Positions 34,778 to 43,122 of a stretch of 64,000 nt of DNA are shown here, piece after piece. The stretch is from Clostridiales bacterium (lineage in GTDB: Bacteria > Bacillota > Clostridia > Christensenellales > UBA1242), in assembly GCA_015055665.1 (NCBI GenBank), contig SVHX01000002.1, positions 62,001-126,000 of the forward strand, given 5' to 3'. The notes under the pieces were generated by a model. It was not told where the DNA came from and did not search any database. It saw only the letters and a list, made by a program, of their open reading frames with translations. Numbering within the stretch: position 1 is the first letter of the stretch; every line of letters starts with the position of its first letter. A program made the position numbers and the translations under genes.

Positions 34778-35935
34778 ATGAAAGTTGTGTTAATCGTGCT
34801 TGATAGCTTCGGAGTTGGGGCTATGCCTGATGCGGAGAAATTTGGGGATGTGGGTAGCAATACATATGTTAATACATATAATGCTACTGGTGTAGAATTA
34901 CCTAATATGAGATTGCTAGGGCTTAATAATATAGATGGTGTTAACTTAAGTAAAGATACAACAATTGGAAGATATGGTAGGATGCGAGAGCTTACTAATG
35001 CTAAAGACACTACTGCGGGGCATTATGAGATATGTGGCTTGGTATTGCCTAATCCATATCCAACATTTCCTAATGGATTTCCTAAAGAGCTTATGGATAT
35101 GCTGGAGTCTGAGCTTGGTGTTGGTTTCTTGGGTAATGAGGTTGCGTCTGGTACAGAAATTATTGCTAGGCTTGGTAGAGAACATCTCTTAACTCGCAAG
35201 CCAATTATATATACATCTGCAGATTCGGTACTTCAAATTGCGTGCCACGAAGATGTGTATTCTGTCAAGGAATTGTATGCCATGTGTGAGAAGGCAAGGG
35301 CTATATGTTCTGGCAAGTATAACGTTGGTAGAATTATTGCTAGACCGTTTGGAACTAATGACAAGGGAGAATTCTATAGGCTTGAAGCTCGTAGGGATTA
35401 TGCCCTAGAGCCACCTGCAGATACTCTGCTTGATAAATTAAAGAAAAATGGCAAAGATGTTGTGTGTATTGGCAAGATTGAGGATATTTTCTGTCACAAA
35501 GGCATAACTGAGAGCTATCATAGCAAGAATAATACTGAAGGTATTGAGGAGATAATTAAGGCGTCGGCAAGGGGAGATATTGATGGACTTGTCTTTGCTA
35601 ATCTTAATGACACAGATATGTTGTATGGTCACCGCAATGATCCTCAAGGATACGCCAACGCACTTAAACAATTTGATGATGTTATACCAACTATTATTGA
35701 TAATTTAAGTGATGAGGATATATTGATTATAACTGCGGATCATGGTTGCGATCCTACTACGCCTAGTACAGATCATAGCAGAGAGTATGTGCCTTTGTTA
35801 GTGTACGGCAAGGAATTGAAGGGTAATATTAATCTAGGTACATTGGATGGCTTTGATAATATTTCGAAAGCTATACTTAATCTATTTGGTATAGAAAAGC
35901 ATGAAGATAAATTATTTGTGAAAGGAGATAATTAA
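34778..35935 (+). CDS. deoB: Phosphopentomutase
   Basis: Interconverts (deoxy)ribose-1-phosphate and -5-phosphate in nucleoside catabolism. VLDSFGVGAMPDA at the N-terminus, DTTAGHYE near residue 75 (phospho-threonine), NLNDTDMLYGHRND, TADHGCDPTT and STDHSREYVP give the alkaline-phosphatase-superfamily metal site. 385 residues. AGGAGG precedes the ATG. deoD follows after 1 bp, forming a purine nucleoside salvage operon. Confidence 0.97.
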   Translation: MKVVLIVLDSFGVGAMPDAEKFGDVGSNTYVNTYNATGVELPNMRLLGLNNIDGVNLSKDTTIGRYGRMRELTNAKDTTAGHYEICGLVLPNPYPTFPNGFPKELMDMLESELGVGFLGNEVASGTEIIARLGREHLLTRKPIIYTSADSVLQIACHEDVYSVKELYAMCEKARAICSGKYNVGRIIARPFGTNDKGEFYRLEARRDYALEPPADTLLDKLKKNGKDVVCIGKIEDIFCHKGITESYHSKNNTEGIEEIIKASARGDIDGLVFANLNDTDMLYGHRNDPQGYANALKQFDDVIPTIIDNLSDEDILIITADHGCDPTTPSTDHSREYVPLLVYGKELKGNINLGTLDGFDNISKAILNLFGIEKHEDKLFVKGDN

Positions 35936-35936
35936 T

Positions 35937-36638
35937 ATGGCAACAGCACACAATGAGGCAAGGATTGAAGATATTGCTAGCACTGTAATAATGCCAGGAG
36001 ATCCTCTTAGGAGTAAGTTTATTGCAGAAACATTTTTGCAAGATTATACCCTTGTTAATAACGTAAGAGGAGTTCAAGGATATACAGGTACTTATAATGG
36101 CAAGCGAGTGACTGTTATGGCAACAGGCATGGGTAATCCTGCTATGGGCATTTATTCGTACGAGCTATTTAAATTCTATAACGTAGATAAGATTATAAGA
36201 GTCGGTTCGATTGGTTCTATGCGTGAGGATGTCAAGGTCAAAGATGTTGTTATTGCAGATAGAGTGTATACCAATACTAATTATAACAACTTCTATATCA
36301 ATAATGGTGGGGAGGGGTATATATTAGGATCTTCAGATCTAGTGGATCAAGCAAAAGACATTGCAGAGAGATTAGGTATGCCTTATCATGTGGGTAGCAC
36401 TCTTTGTTCGGATACTTTTTATACAGACGAAGACGAGGTGTCAAAGTCACGTACCAACAATCTGTTAGGCGTTGAAATGGAAGGTGCGGCATTATATCTT
36501 AATGCGGAGAGATTAGGCAAGCAAGCACTTGTCATTTGTACCGTATCTAATAATATAATCACTGGAGAGGAAACTTCAAGTGCAGAAAGGCAGACAGCTT
36601 TTACTGATATGATGAAGGTTGCTCTTGAACTAGCTTAA
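35937..36638 (+). CDS. deoD: Purine nucleoside phosphorylase, DeoD type
   Basis: Phosphorolysis of purine (deoxy)nucleosides to base and pentose-1-phosphate, which DeoB then uses. MPGDPLRSKFIAE, ATGMGNPAMGIYSYEL, VGSIGSM, VGSTLCSDTFYTDE and GVEMEGAALY are the hexameric DeoD signatures. 233 residues. Start 1 bp after the deoB stop with AAAGGAG within the deoB end. Confidence 0.97.
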   Translation: MATAHNEARIEDIASTVIMPGDPLRSKFIAETFLQDYTLVNNVRGVQGYTGTYNGKRVTVMATGMGNPAMGIYSYELFKFYNVDKIIRVGSIGSMREDVKVKDVVIADRVYTNTNYNNFYINNGGEGYILGSSDLVDQAKDIAERLGMPYHVGSTLCSDTFYTDEDEVSKSRTNNLLGVEMEGAALYLNAERLGKQALVICTVSNNIITGEETSSAERQTAFTDMMKVALELA

Positions 36639-36673
36639 TATTTATTAGCTAATTAATAACACCAATAAGTTAT

Positions 36674-36708
36674 AGGCTTGTGTACTAATGCGTATACAAG
36701 TCTTTTTT
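36674..36708 (+). terminator. Terminator of the deoBD operon
   Basis: 12-bp stem AGGCTTGTGTAC/GTATACAAGTCT with two G-T pairs, 6-nt loop and a T run. Confidence 0.85.
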
Positions 36709-36781
36709 ATGTGATGACGCATAAAATAAAGATGGTTGTAGTATTATATAACATACGAATAAATTATTAAGGAGGATTGTT

Positions 36782-37252
36782 ATGTCTGCAACAAAATCTC
36801 AAACTAAGCAAATTATATTAATTATACTTGGTATAATTGTTGTAGCGGGGCTAGGTAGTTTGTTTGTTAATCTTGGTATGGATTGGTTTGGGACCCTAGA
36901 TAGACCAACTCAGTGGGTGCCAGATATTGTAATACCAATAATGTGGACTATAATTTATATAATTTTTGGTGTAATTTTGAGTAGGTGGGTAATTAAATCA
37001 AGCGTGCCGACAAGTGTGTATGTGTGGCTAATTATTAACGGTGTTCTTAATGTGTTATGGTGTCTTGTGTTTTTTACACTAAAGCAAACCTTGGGCGGTA
37101 ATATCATTATTGTTCTTAATCTCATTGCAGGATTTATGCTATGGATTGAGATAAACAAGCGTGAGCCGGTATATTCTTATATAATAGCAATTTATCCAAT
37201 ATGGTTAAGTCTAGCAACGACTCTTAATACTGCACTTTGGATACTTAATTAA
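36782..37252 (+). CDS. TspO/MBR family membrane protein
   Basis: Five-helix membrane protein related to the tryptophan-rich sensory protein that binds porphyrins. The conserved loop DRPTQWVPDIVIPIMWTIIYI, the later LIINGVLNVLWCLVFF and W-rich C-terminus fit. 156 residues. AAGGAGG lies five bases before ATG. Function in non-phototrophic Clostridia is not established. Confidence 0.83.
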   Translation: MSATKSQTKQIILIILGIIVVAGLGSLFVNLGMDWFGTLDRPTQWVPDIVIPIMWTIIYIIFGVILSRWVIKSSVPTSVYVWLIINGVLNVLWCLVFFTLKQTLGGNIIIVLNLIAGFMLWIEINKREPVYSYIIAIYPIWLSLATTLNTALWILN

Positions 37253-37254
37253 GC

Positions 37255-37292
37255 AAAAAGATGTAACAACTAGTTTTTTGTTACATCTTTTT
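37255..37292. terminator. Bidirectional terminator after tspO
   Basis: Perfect 15-bp stem AAAAAGATGTAACAA/TTGTTACATCTTTTT with an 8-nt loop, between two convergent genes. Confidence 0.9.
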
Positions 37293-37307
37293 CTTATCTC
37301 AATATTG

Positions 37308-38105
37308 TTACGGCTCGTGATTATGATCTCGGGCATTAATTGCATCATAAAACTCATTAAGGACTTGGATCATATCAATAGGTAAGATGGAATATACCTT
37401 CTGTTTAAGGGTGTCATCTATGCCGTACATAGCTTCTGCCATGCTACCCACAATGCACGCGTTGGTATCTGTATCACCGCCATATGATATGGCTTTGCGT
37501 ATAGCATCTTCGAAATTGTCTGTGGTAAATATCGAATACAAGCATACATCTATGGTGTCGCTACAGGTGTAGTTAAATTTCTCGATATGGGGGCGTTTAA
37601 GTTTGATATTAAGCTTACTTATAATTTCTTCTTTGGATAGTCCTTGTCTAGCGTAAAAGATTATGAGTGCAATGGTTGTGGCACATTGTACTGCCTCTTC
37701 GGTATTGTGAGAGGGGATAGTAGCAAGCTGAGCGTGTCTAACAACCTCTTCCTCAGATTCGAAGAATTCGCCAACTGGAGATATCCTCATCATTGCACCA
37801 TTGCCGAGGCTATTGCCCGAAGTATTGGATGCAGCCCATTTGGTATAATTGGGTGAGAAAGTAGTCTTGAAGTATGGCTCGAAATTTGGTCGATAACTTT
37901 CATATTTTTTTGTCCATTTCCTAAGTGACTTACCATAGTCGCCTCTATTTATTATTGCATCAGCAATAGCCATGGTGAGTATGGTGTCATCACTAAAAAA
38001 CGCATTGTCTTCAATGAGTTTCTTAACTTTAATTTTCTTAACTTCTTTCATTTGATCGAATTCGTATATCGATCCGGCGAGATCGCCAATTATTGCTCCT
38101 AACAT
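37308..38105 (-). CDS. ADP-ribosylglycohydrolase family protein
   Basis: DraG/ARH-type hydrolase removing ADP-ribose from proteins or nucleic acids. GAIIGDLAGS at the N-terminus, FFSDDTILTMAIADA (Mg ligands S-D-D-T) and GGDTDTNACIVGS near the C-terminus give the bimetal site. 265 residues. No ADP-ribosyltransferase is clearly encoded next to it, though a possible one is noted at 44590-45135. Confidence 0.9.
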   Translation of the reverse strand: MLGAIIGDLAGSIYEFDQMKEVKKIKVKKLIEDNAFFSDDTILTMAIADAIINRGDYGKSLRKWTKKYESYRPNFEPYFKTTFSPNYTKWAASNTSGNSLGNGAMMRISPVGEFFESEEEVVRHAQLATIPSHNTEEAVQCATTIALIIFYARQGLSKEEIISKLNIKLKRPHIEKFNYTCSDTIDVCLYSIFTTDNFEDAIRKAISYGGDTDTNACIVGSMAEAMYGIDDTLKQKVYSILPIDMIQVLNEFYDAINARDHNHEP

Positions 38106-38207
38106 ATTATTATGATATCATCACCAATTAAATATTGTCAAATAAAAAGGGTGTTTTTAATTAAATTACTAGTGTTTTTGCTAGCACTACATATTTCCAA
38201 AAGGGTA

Positions 38208-38236
38208 TTGAAATTGCCACAATAATATGTTATAAT
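38208..38236 (+). promoter_or_regulatory. Strong sigma-A promoter of the 740-residue orphan gene
   Basis: TTGAAA (38208-38213), 17-bp spacer and TATAAT (38231-38236), followed by a ~97-nt leader. Confidence 0.7.
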
Positions 38237-38248
38237 ATAGTAAGTCAA

Positions 38249-38315
38249 TATACACTAGATTGATGACTATGTACTAGGTGGAACTAAAAATATTGGCATC
38301 TCTTACTAGTGTATA
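38249..38315 (+). promoter_or_regulatory. Structured 5' leader of the orphan gene
   Basis: A perfect 10-bp inverted repeat (TATACACTAG at 38249-38258, CTAGTGTATA at 38306-38315) closes a 47-nt loop in the predicted 5' UTR, 12 nt before the GGGGGA ribosome site. It matches no riboswitch class I know. Confidence 0.45.
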
Positions 38316-38339
38316 AAAATTAAATTGGGGGACGAAATT

Positions 38340-40562
38340 ATGGATAGAGCTCGTAAAGGATTGTTAAAACAAATATTATTAGAAAAGAAACAAAGATATA
38401 ACGAGGATACGCTAGAACTGCTAGATTATGCCTGCAAGGAGATGACAAATAGGCATGATATCGCAGAATTTGTTAAAGAGGTTAAGCGTGCAGCAGTTGT
38501 GTTTAATGACGAAAAGTATCTATCGCCAGAGAAGTTTAATCAGATATTGGGCAACTTAAGTGACTTAGAGATAACTATGTTGGGTGAGGCTGTTCAGCAG
38601 TTTAATTGTTATAAAAATTCTACTATTGAGCGCGAAGATGGCTCTGGCGAAAAGGTTGTTGTGGGTGAGGGTATCTACGATTATATTAGGGAAGTTGCAG
38701 GCAAAGTATTTACTCCTAAAGAGCTAAGTACTTGCGTTATTCCTTATGAAAAGATTAATCAATTCTTTCATTTGTCAGAGCTATACTGGGGGCTTGCAAC
38801 AGAGTATCTCGAATCTCCAAGGCTTGCACCTAATGGCAAAGTTCATAGACCAGCAGATAAGATTGTGTCTAGATTAAGTGGTACATATGGATTGCTAGAA
38901 CAGTTTACAACCGGTTCAGCGGTTGAAAGTGCTTTTAGTGTTATTGATGCACTACAAGATCGCTCTATTCTTGGAAGTAATGTATTTAGCAAGGCTGAGA
39001 CCGAGAAGTTGTTAAATAAGAATTTGTCTATCCTTACAACTTCGGATCCTAGTAGAATTGAGGTTGCCAATGATGTAATTAGGGCTCTTCAAGGTGGGCT
39101 TAAAGTTATGTCGCAAGGTGATGAGGAATTTGAAAATCTTGTTCAAGATAATTGTACTCTAAAGAAATTGGCTCTTAAGTCGGCATCTTTCTTAAGTTCC
39201 AATAGTGATTCCTTGCTAGAAACTTTTGAGTTGCTTATTGGTCGTAGAATCAAAGATGCTGTAAGTTATGAAACCGCTTGTAGCAAGAAATACATTGCTA
39301 ACGAGAAGTATGCAGATATGTATATTAACACTAACGAATTAAATGTGTATCATCTTGTTACCCAGACGCCATTTATACTGTCTGAACTTAATAGCAATAA
39401 AATGTTTACAATTGGAAAGTATTTTGATGAAGTAATAGACAACGTATTTACTGACGAGAAAGGCAATAAGCTATTATCTACTTCTCAGAACTTTAAGCGT
39501 AGCGACTTTGATGTTAATACTTTCTTAACAGGTAATAATATTGCAACAATGATGTATCTTGCTAGTAATGTTAAGACTCCAGAAAGTGAGGCTGGCAAGG
39601 CAAGACAAGCTGAGAATATTAAGTTCCTTAGTTCTATTATGGATGGTAAAAATGTATTTAAGATAATGCAAAACAATATGTCTATTATTAATATGGATAG
39701 CAATATGCTTAAGCTGGATATTGAGGAACTATTCAATAGATATGGTCAGGACAACGATCTATTATCTAATAAGATTAACGAGTATCTCCAAGTTAGACAC
39801 TCGCTTAATCCTACTAGTACTAGAAAAATGCGTACAGAACACTCGGATAATATAGACATGACTGGAGTATCTACATCAATTAACGATATAGACAATCCGT
39901 ATTCGGACTTCCATATCAAACTTGGGCATTGGCTAACTAAGAAGCCTACAATCAGTCAGGTGATTGCGGGGCTCGACTTTGATGGTTGTATTGAGATGCT
40001 TAATGGGTATCTAGATAGACTAGATGAGTATGTTAATCCTGACGAAAACAACGTATCTAGTATTAGACTTGCTATAATGAACTCTAAGAAAGTTTTGGAT
40101 AGAGCAGATTCATTAATTGCAGAGAATGTTGACGCAGATGTTGCAAGTAGTCAAAGAATCGAACTAGATAAAATACGTAACGCCTTCAAAATGCTTAATG
40201 TAAAACTCAAAGAACAGATTAATAGTTATGACTATGATGTGCCATATATGGATTATGTTCGTGGTAAGAAAGTTCATACACAAGTAAATCCACAAGAAAA
40301 AGAGGGAACTCTTGCTTACTTTATTAACAAAGCAAAGGCAGAGGCAGAAAAAATTGTTGATAATAATTACAGACGTGTTGCAATCAATAATCTAAGCGAA
40401 CTAGAGTATCATAGGGGAGCAGAATGGGAGATTGCTAATGAAAATCGCAGAGCTAATAGCGATAGAATGGATAGATACAATTATGCAGTTACATCACTGG
40501 AGCCTTATGCTAATCTAAGAGTTGCAATAGACAATATCGAGGATAAGATTCTAGGTGACTAG
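38340..40562 (+). CDS. Large orphan protein (740 residues), cytosolic
   Basis: Not recognised. It is almost entirely helical by composition, has no signal peptide or transmembrane segment and no nucleotide-binding loop. The last ~120 residues are rich in Glu, Lys and Asn and could form a coiled coil. I place the start at ATG 38340, where GGGGGA is seven bases upstream; an in-frame TTG 15 bases earlier overlaps that site. The strong consensus promoter, structured leader and terminator indicate a well-expressed monocistronic gene. Confidence 0.7.
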   Translation: MDRARKGLLKQILLEKKQRYNEDTLELLDYACKEMTNRHDIAEFVKEVKRAAVVFNDEKYLSPEKFNQILGNLSDLEITMLGEAVQQFNCYKNSTIEREDGSGEKVVVGEGIYDYIREVAGKVFTPKELSTCVIPYEKINQFFHLSELYWGLATEYLESPRLAPNGKVHRPADKIVSRLSGTYGLLEQFTTGSAVESAFSVIDALQDRSILGSNVFSKAETEKLLNKNLSILTTSDPSRIEVANDVIRALQGGLKVMSQGDEEFENLVQDNCTLKKLALKSASFLSSNSDSLLETFELLIGRRIKDAVSYETACSKKYIANEKYADMYINTNELNVYHLVTQTPFILSELNSNKMFTIGKYFDEVIDNVFTDEKGNKLLSTSQNFKRSDFDVNTFLTGNNIATMMYLASNVKTPESEAGKARQAENIKFLSSIMDGKNVFKIMQNNMSIINMDSNMLKLDIEELFNRYGQDNDLLSNKINEYLQVRHSLNPTSTRKMRTEHSDNIDMTGVSTSINDIDNPYSDFHIKLGHWLTKKPTISQVIAGLDFDGCIEMLNGYLDRLDEYVNPDENNVSSIRLAIMNSKKVLDRADSLIAENVDADVASSQRIELDKIRNAFKMLNVKLKEQINSYDYDVPYMDYVRGKKVHTQVNPQEKEGTLAYFINKAKAEAEKIVDNNYRRVAINNLSELEYHRGAEWEIANENRRANSDRMDRYNYAVTSLEPYANLRVAIDNIEDKILGD

Positions 40563-40565
40563 TGT

Positions 40566-40599
40566 AAAAAATAGGAAAGTTCGAGCTTTCCTATTTTTT
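40566..40599. terminator. Bidirectional terminator after the orphan gene
   Basis: Perfect 14-bp stem AAAAAATAGGAAAG/CTTTCCTATTTTTT with loop TTCGAG. Confidence 0.93.
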
Positions 40600-40621
40600 G
40601 TTATTAAGCGTACATTATAAA

Positions 40622-41314
40622 TTACAGTTGTTCTTGTGAGATGCTCTGGGGAGAGGGGTGGCGGATGGTTTTGTAGTTTGCAAAGTTTCTATTATGGATT
40701 GCTCTGAGGGTTGTGGCAACAAAGATGGCTGTTAACGAAATTATACTAATAATTAGCGTGCTAGAGTACCATGGTATATCGTATATATAGAAGAAGGGGT
40801 ATGGGCCAGTAATAATTCGTAGGAAGTTAAGTATTAGCATTGTGATACCGTATATAATTGTAGGAAGAATTGCAAAAAACATGGATCTTTTAGATAGTTC
40901 CTGAGTGTTCTCGAAAGATATAAACGACACGAAAGAAAGTATTGGGCAGAGGGTGTGTTGGTATAGGTTGGAATCTCTGAATAGCATAAATGTAAATGTA
41001 TCTGGGAACATTGGTATAAGGATAAGAAGAACAACGATAAATGTGATACATAGGCAAGTGGTGCAGGTGAATCTTAAATTAGAGATTATACGAGGTATTG
41101 GCGTGCATTGCATAAGCGAAATGTTTGCAGATATTACAAATAAGAAGCTTACAAACAGTGTTAGGTAATTGCTTAGTTCGGTATAAAATTGGAACGCTCT
41201 TAGCCCGTGTCGTTTGATGCTAAGAACAACGCCTATTATTTCTAAAACTACAATACTTATATTGAATATTATTGCTAGTATTGCTTTGCTCTTTCTGTAC
41301 GCATTATTGCTCAT
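40622..41314 (-). CDS. Pr6Pr/FAR-17a-like six-helix membrane protein
   Basis: Six hydrophobic segments spread over 230 residues. FQFYTELSNYLTLF near residue 47 (the FxYYTxxSN motif), HTLCPILSFVSF near 120 and GPYPFFYIYDI near 170 resemble the Pr6Pr/AIG1-like family. GGAGAGG supports ATG 41314; an ATG six codons earlier overlaps the site. Function unknown. Confidence 0.65.
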   Translation of the reverse strand: MSNNAYRKSKAILAIIFNISIVVLEIIGVVLSIKRHGLRAFQFYTELSNYLTLFVSFLFVISANISLMQCTPIPRIISNLRFTCTTCLCITFIVVLLILIPMFPDTFTFMLFRDSNLYQHTLCPILSFVSFISFENTQELSKRSMFFAILPTIIYGITMLILNFLRIITGPYPFFYIYDIPWYSSTLIISIISLTAIFVATTLRAIHNRNFANYKTIRHPSPQSISQEQL

Positions 41315-41487
41315 AACTAACCTCTCCATCATAGTATTAGTTAGTATGACAAATTTTGGAAATTTTACTCTGAAAATAACAAATAACCAATAGTAATTAT
41401 ATTAATTAAAGCATGAGAGAAGGCTTAAGTAATAATGTTTGTTTCTTCCAGAGATATGAAGAAGATGGAGTATTGAAGTGCTTGGTG

Positions 41488-41520
41488 TAAAAAAAGAATT
41501 GAAGCATTTGCTTCAATTCT
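41488..41520 (-). terminator. Terminator of the nfeD-SPFH operon
   Basis: Perfect 11-bp stem AGAATTGAAGC/GCTTCAATTCT with a 4-nt loop. On the minus strand a run of T follows. Confidence 0.88.
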
Positions 41521-41531
41521 AATTGCATTTA

Positions 41532-42440
41532 TTATTTAGATTTTTTGTCCTTAACTACTTCTGACATGCTGGTAAGTAGGGCAGAAACATTTTGAAGTTC
41601 GCTAGGAACGATAATCTTAGTAGATTGACCTTCTGCAAGAACTTTAAGTGCTTCGAATCCTTGCATAGTAACGTATGCTGCATTAGGATTAGCTTTATTA
41701 ATCATTTCAATTGCGGTCTTCTCGCCTTCTGCGATTGCGATAAGTTCTGCCTTCTTGGCTTCGGCACGCAAGATCTGAGTTTGCTGGTCTGCTTCGGCTT
41801 TGAGGATTTGAGCTTGCTTCTCACCTTCGGCTACAAGGATACTAGATTTCTTCTCACCCTCGGCTTTAAGGATTTGTTCTCTACGTTCTCTTTCGGCACG
41901 CATTTGTTTTTCCATTGCGTCTTGGATGTCTTTAGGAGGTAGGATGTTCTTAAGTTCTACACGATTGATCTTGATTCCCCATGGGTCGGTAGCTTCGTCT
42001 AGGATTAATCTCATCTTGCTATTAACTGTATCTCTAGATGTAAGTGTATCGTCAAGTTCTAGTTCGCCAACAATATTTCTTAGAGTTGTAGCTGTCAAGT
42101 TCTCTATTGCTCTAATTGGGTTGTCTACACCATAAGAGAATAGTTTAGGGTCTGTTACTTGGAAGTATACTACAGTATCGATCTGCATAGTAACGTTATC
42201 TTTGGTTATAACTGGTTGAGGCATAAAGTCTGCAACGATTTCTTTGAGAGATATAGGGTGACTACATCTATCTATAAATGGTATAACCATGTGAACACCT
42301 GTATCGAGTGTTTTGTTGTATTTGCCTAGTCTTTCAACGACTACAGCATAAGATTGTCTAACGATTTTGATTGATGCACATAGGGCTATGATTGCTACCA
42401 CGCCTAGTACAATAAGAATTGCTATAATTGCTATTGCCAT
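41532..42440 (-). CDS. SPFH/Band 7 (stomatin/QmcA-like) membrane protein
   Basis: N-terminal membrane helix (residues ~4-25) followed by the PHB/SPFH domain, with VVERLGKYNKTLDTGVHMVIPF and the WGIKINRVELKNILPP block. A long Glu/Ala/Lys-rich coiled coil follows (about 175-245), then a C-terminal helical part. These proteins build large membrane-microdomain cages. The NfeD-like gene lies 21 bp upstream, the usual pairing. Confidence 0.93.
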   Translation of the reverse strand: MAIAIIAILIVLGVVAIIALCASIKIVRQSYAVVVERLGKYNKTLDTGVHMVIPFIDRCSHPISLKEIVADFMPQPVITKDNVTMQIDTVVYFQVTDPKLFSYGVDNPIRAIENLTATTLRNIVGELELDDTLTSRDTVNSKMRLILDEATDPWGIKINRVELKNILPPKDIQDAMEKQMRAERERREQILKAEGEKKSSILVAEGEKQAQILKAEADQQTQILRAEAKKAELIAIAEGEKTAIEMINKANPNAAYVTMQGFEALKVLAEGQSTKIIVPSELQNVSALLTSMSEVVKDKKSK

Positions 42441-42461
42441 AATTTACTCCTTAATACTTAA

Positions 42462-42983
42462 TTATTTTTCTTCTTTTTTGGTTGTTTTTTTGTCTTCGGT
42501 TGAAGATTTGGCTGTTTTTTTCTCTTCTTTTGGCGAAGATTCTTTCTCTTCGGCTAATTTTACCTTGAGTTTATTGCCTGAGATGCTTACTATCTCAACA
42601 ATTTCACCTTTCTCTATGGTTTGTTGTTTGTCGCCGACTGCACTCCACTCAACATCCTTGATTTTTATCTTGCCGACTGTGTCAAAGTCTGTGCTTTCGA
42701 GCATCCTAAACTTCTGTCCAACAAGTGCGTCAAGATTCGTCTTAGAGTCTGTATTGTGGAAAAGATATTTGACAGCGACTTTCCTAAGGCTTGCTAGAAG
42801 TATTGCAGAAGTTAGCACGAAGATTACTACTTGCCACCATATATTAATGTCTACTGTTGCACTAAGTATTAGCGGGATGATAGCTCCAAATGTAAACCAT
42901 ATAGATACTAGGTCAGTTGTTGCAATCTCGATTATAATGGTTGTGATAATTACGCCTAACCACACCCAAAACATTGTGTCCAT
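42462..42983 (-). CDS. NfeD-like membrane protein
   Basis: Membrane partner of SPFH proteins. Three to four TM segments in the first 85 residues, then the soluble OB-fold domain (ALVGQKFRMLESTDFDTVGKIKIKD..., IEKGEIVEIVSISGNKLKVK), and a ~30-residue Lys/Glu-rich disordered tail. 173 residues. AGGAGG precedes the ATG. Co-transcribed with the SPFH gene. Confidence 0.9.
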   Translation of the reverse strand: MDTMFWVWLGVIITTIIIEIATTDLVSIWFTFGAIIPLILSATVDINIWWQVVIFVLTSAILLASLRKVAVKYLFHNTDSKTNLDALVGQKFRMLESTDFDTVGKIKIKDVEWSAVGDKQQTIEKGEIVEIVSISGNKLKVKLAEEKESSPKEEKKTAKSSTEDKKTTKKEEK

Positions 42984-43080
42984 TGATTACCTCCTTAATT
43001 ACTTAATAATATTCTAACATAAAATATTATCGAAATCAATAAAAATATGTTAATCAATAATGTGTGTGGTGCAAAAAATT

Positions 43081-43113
43081 CTTAAAAGAAGCAAGTGCAA
43101 TTGCACCTGCTTC
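43081..43113 (-). terminator. Terminator of the HipA-like gene
   Basis: Near-perfect palindromic hairpin GAAGCA-GTGCAATTGCAC-TGCTTC (one mismatch) at 43088-43113, followed on the minus strand by CTTTTAAG. T run is short. Confidence 0.55.
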
Positions 43114-43122
43114 GAAATTATA

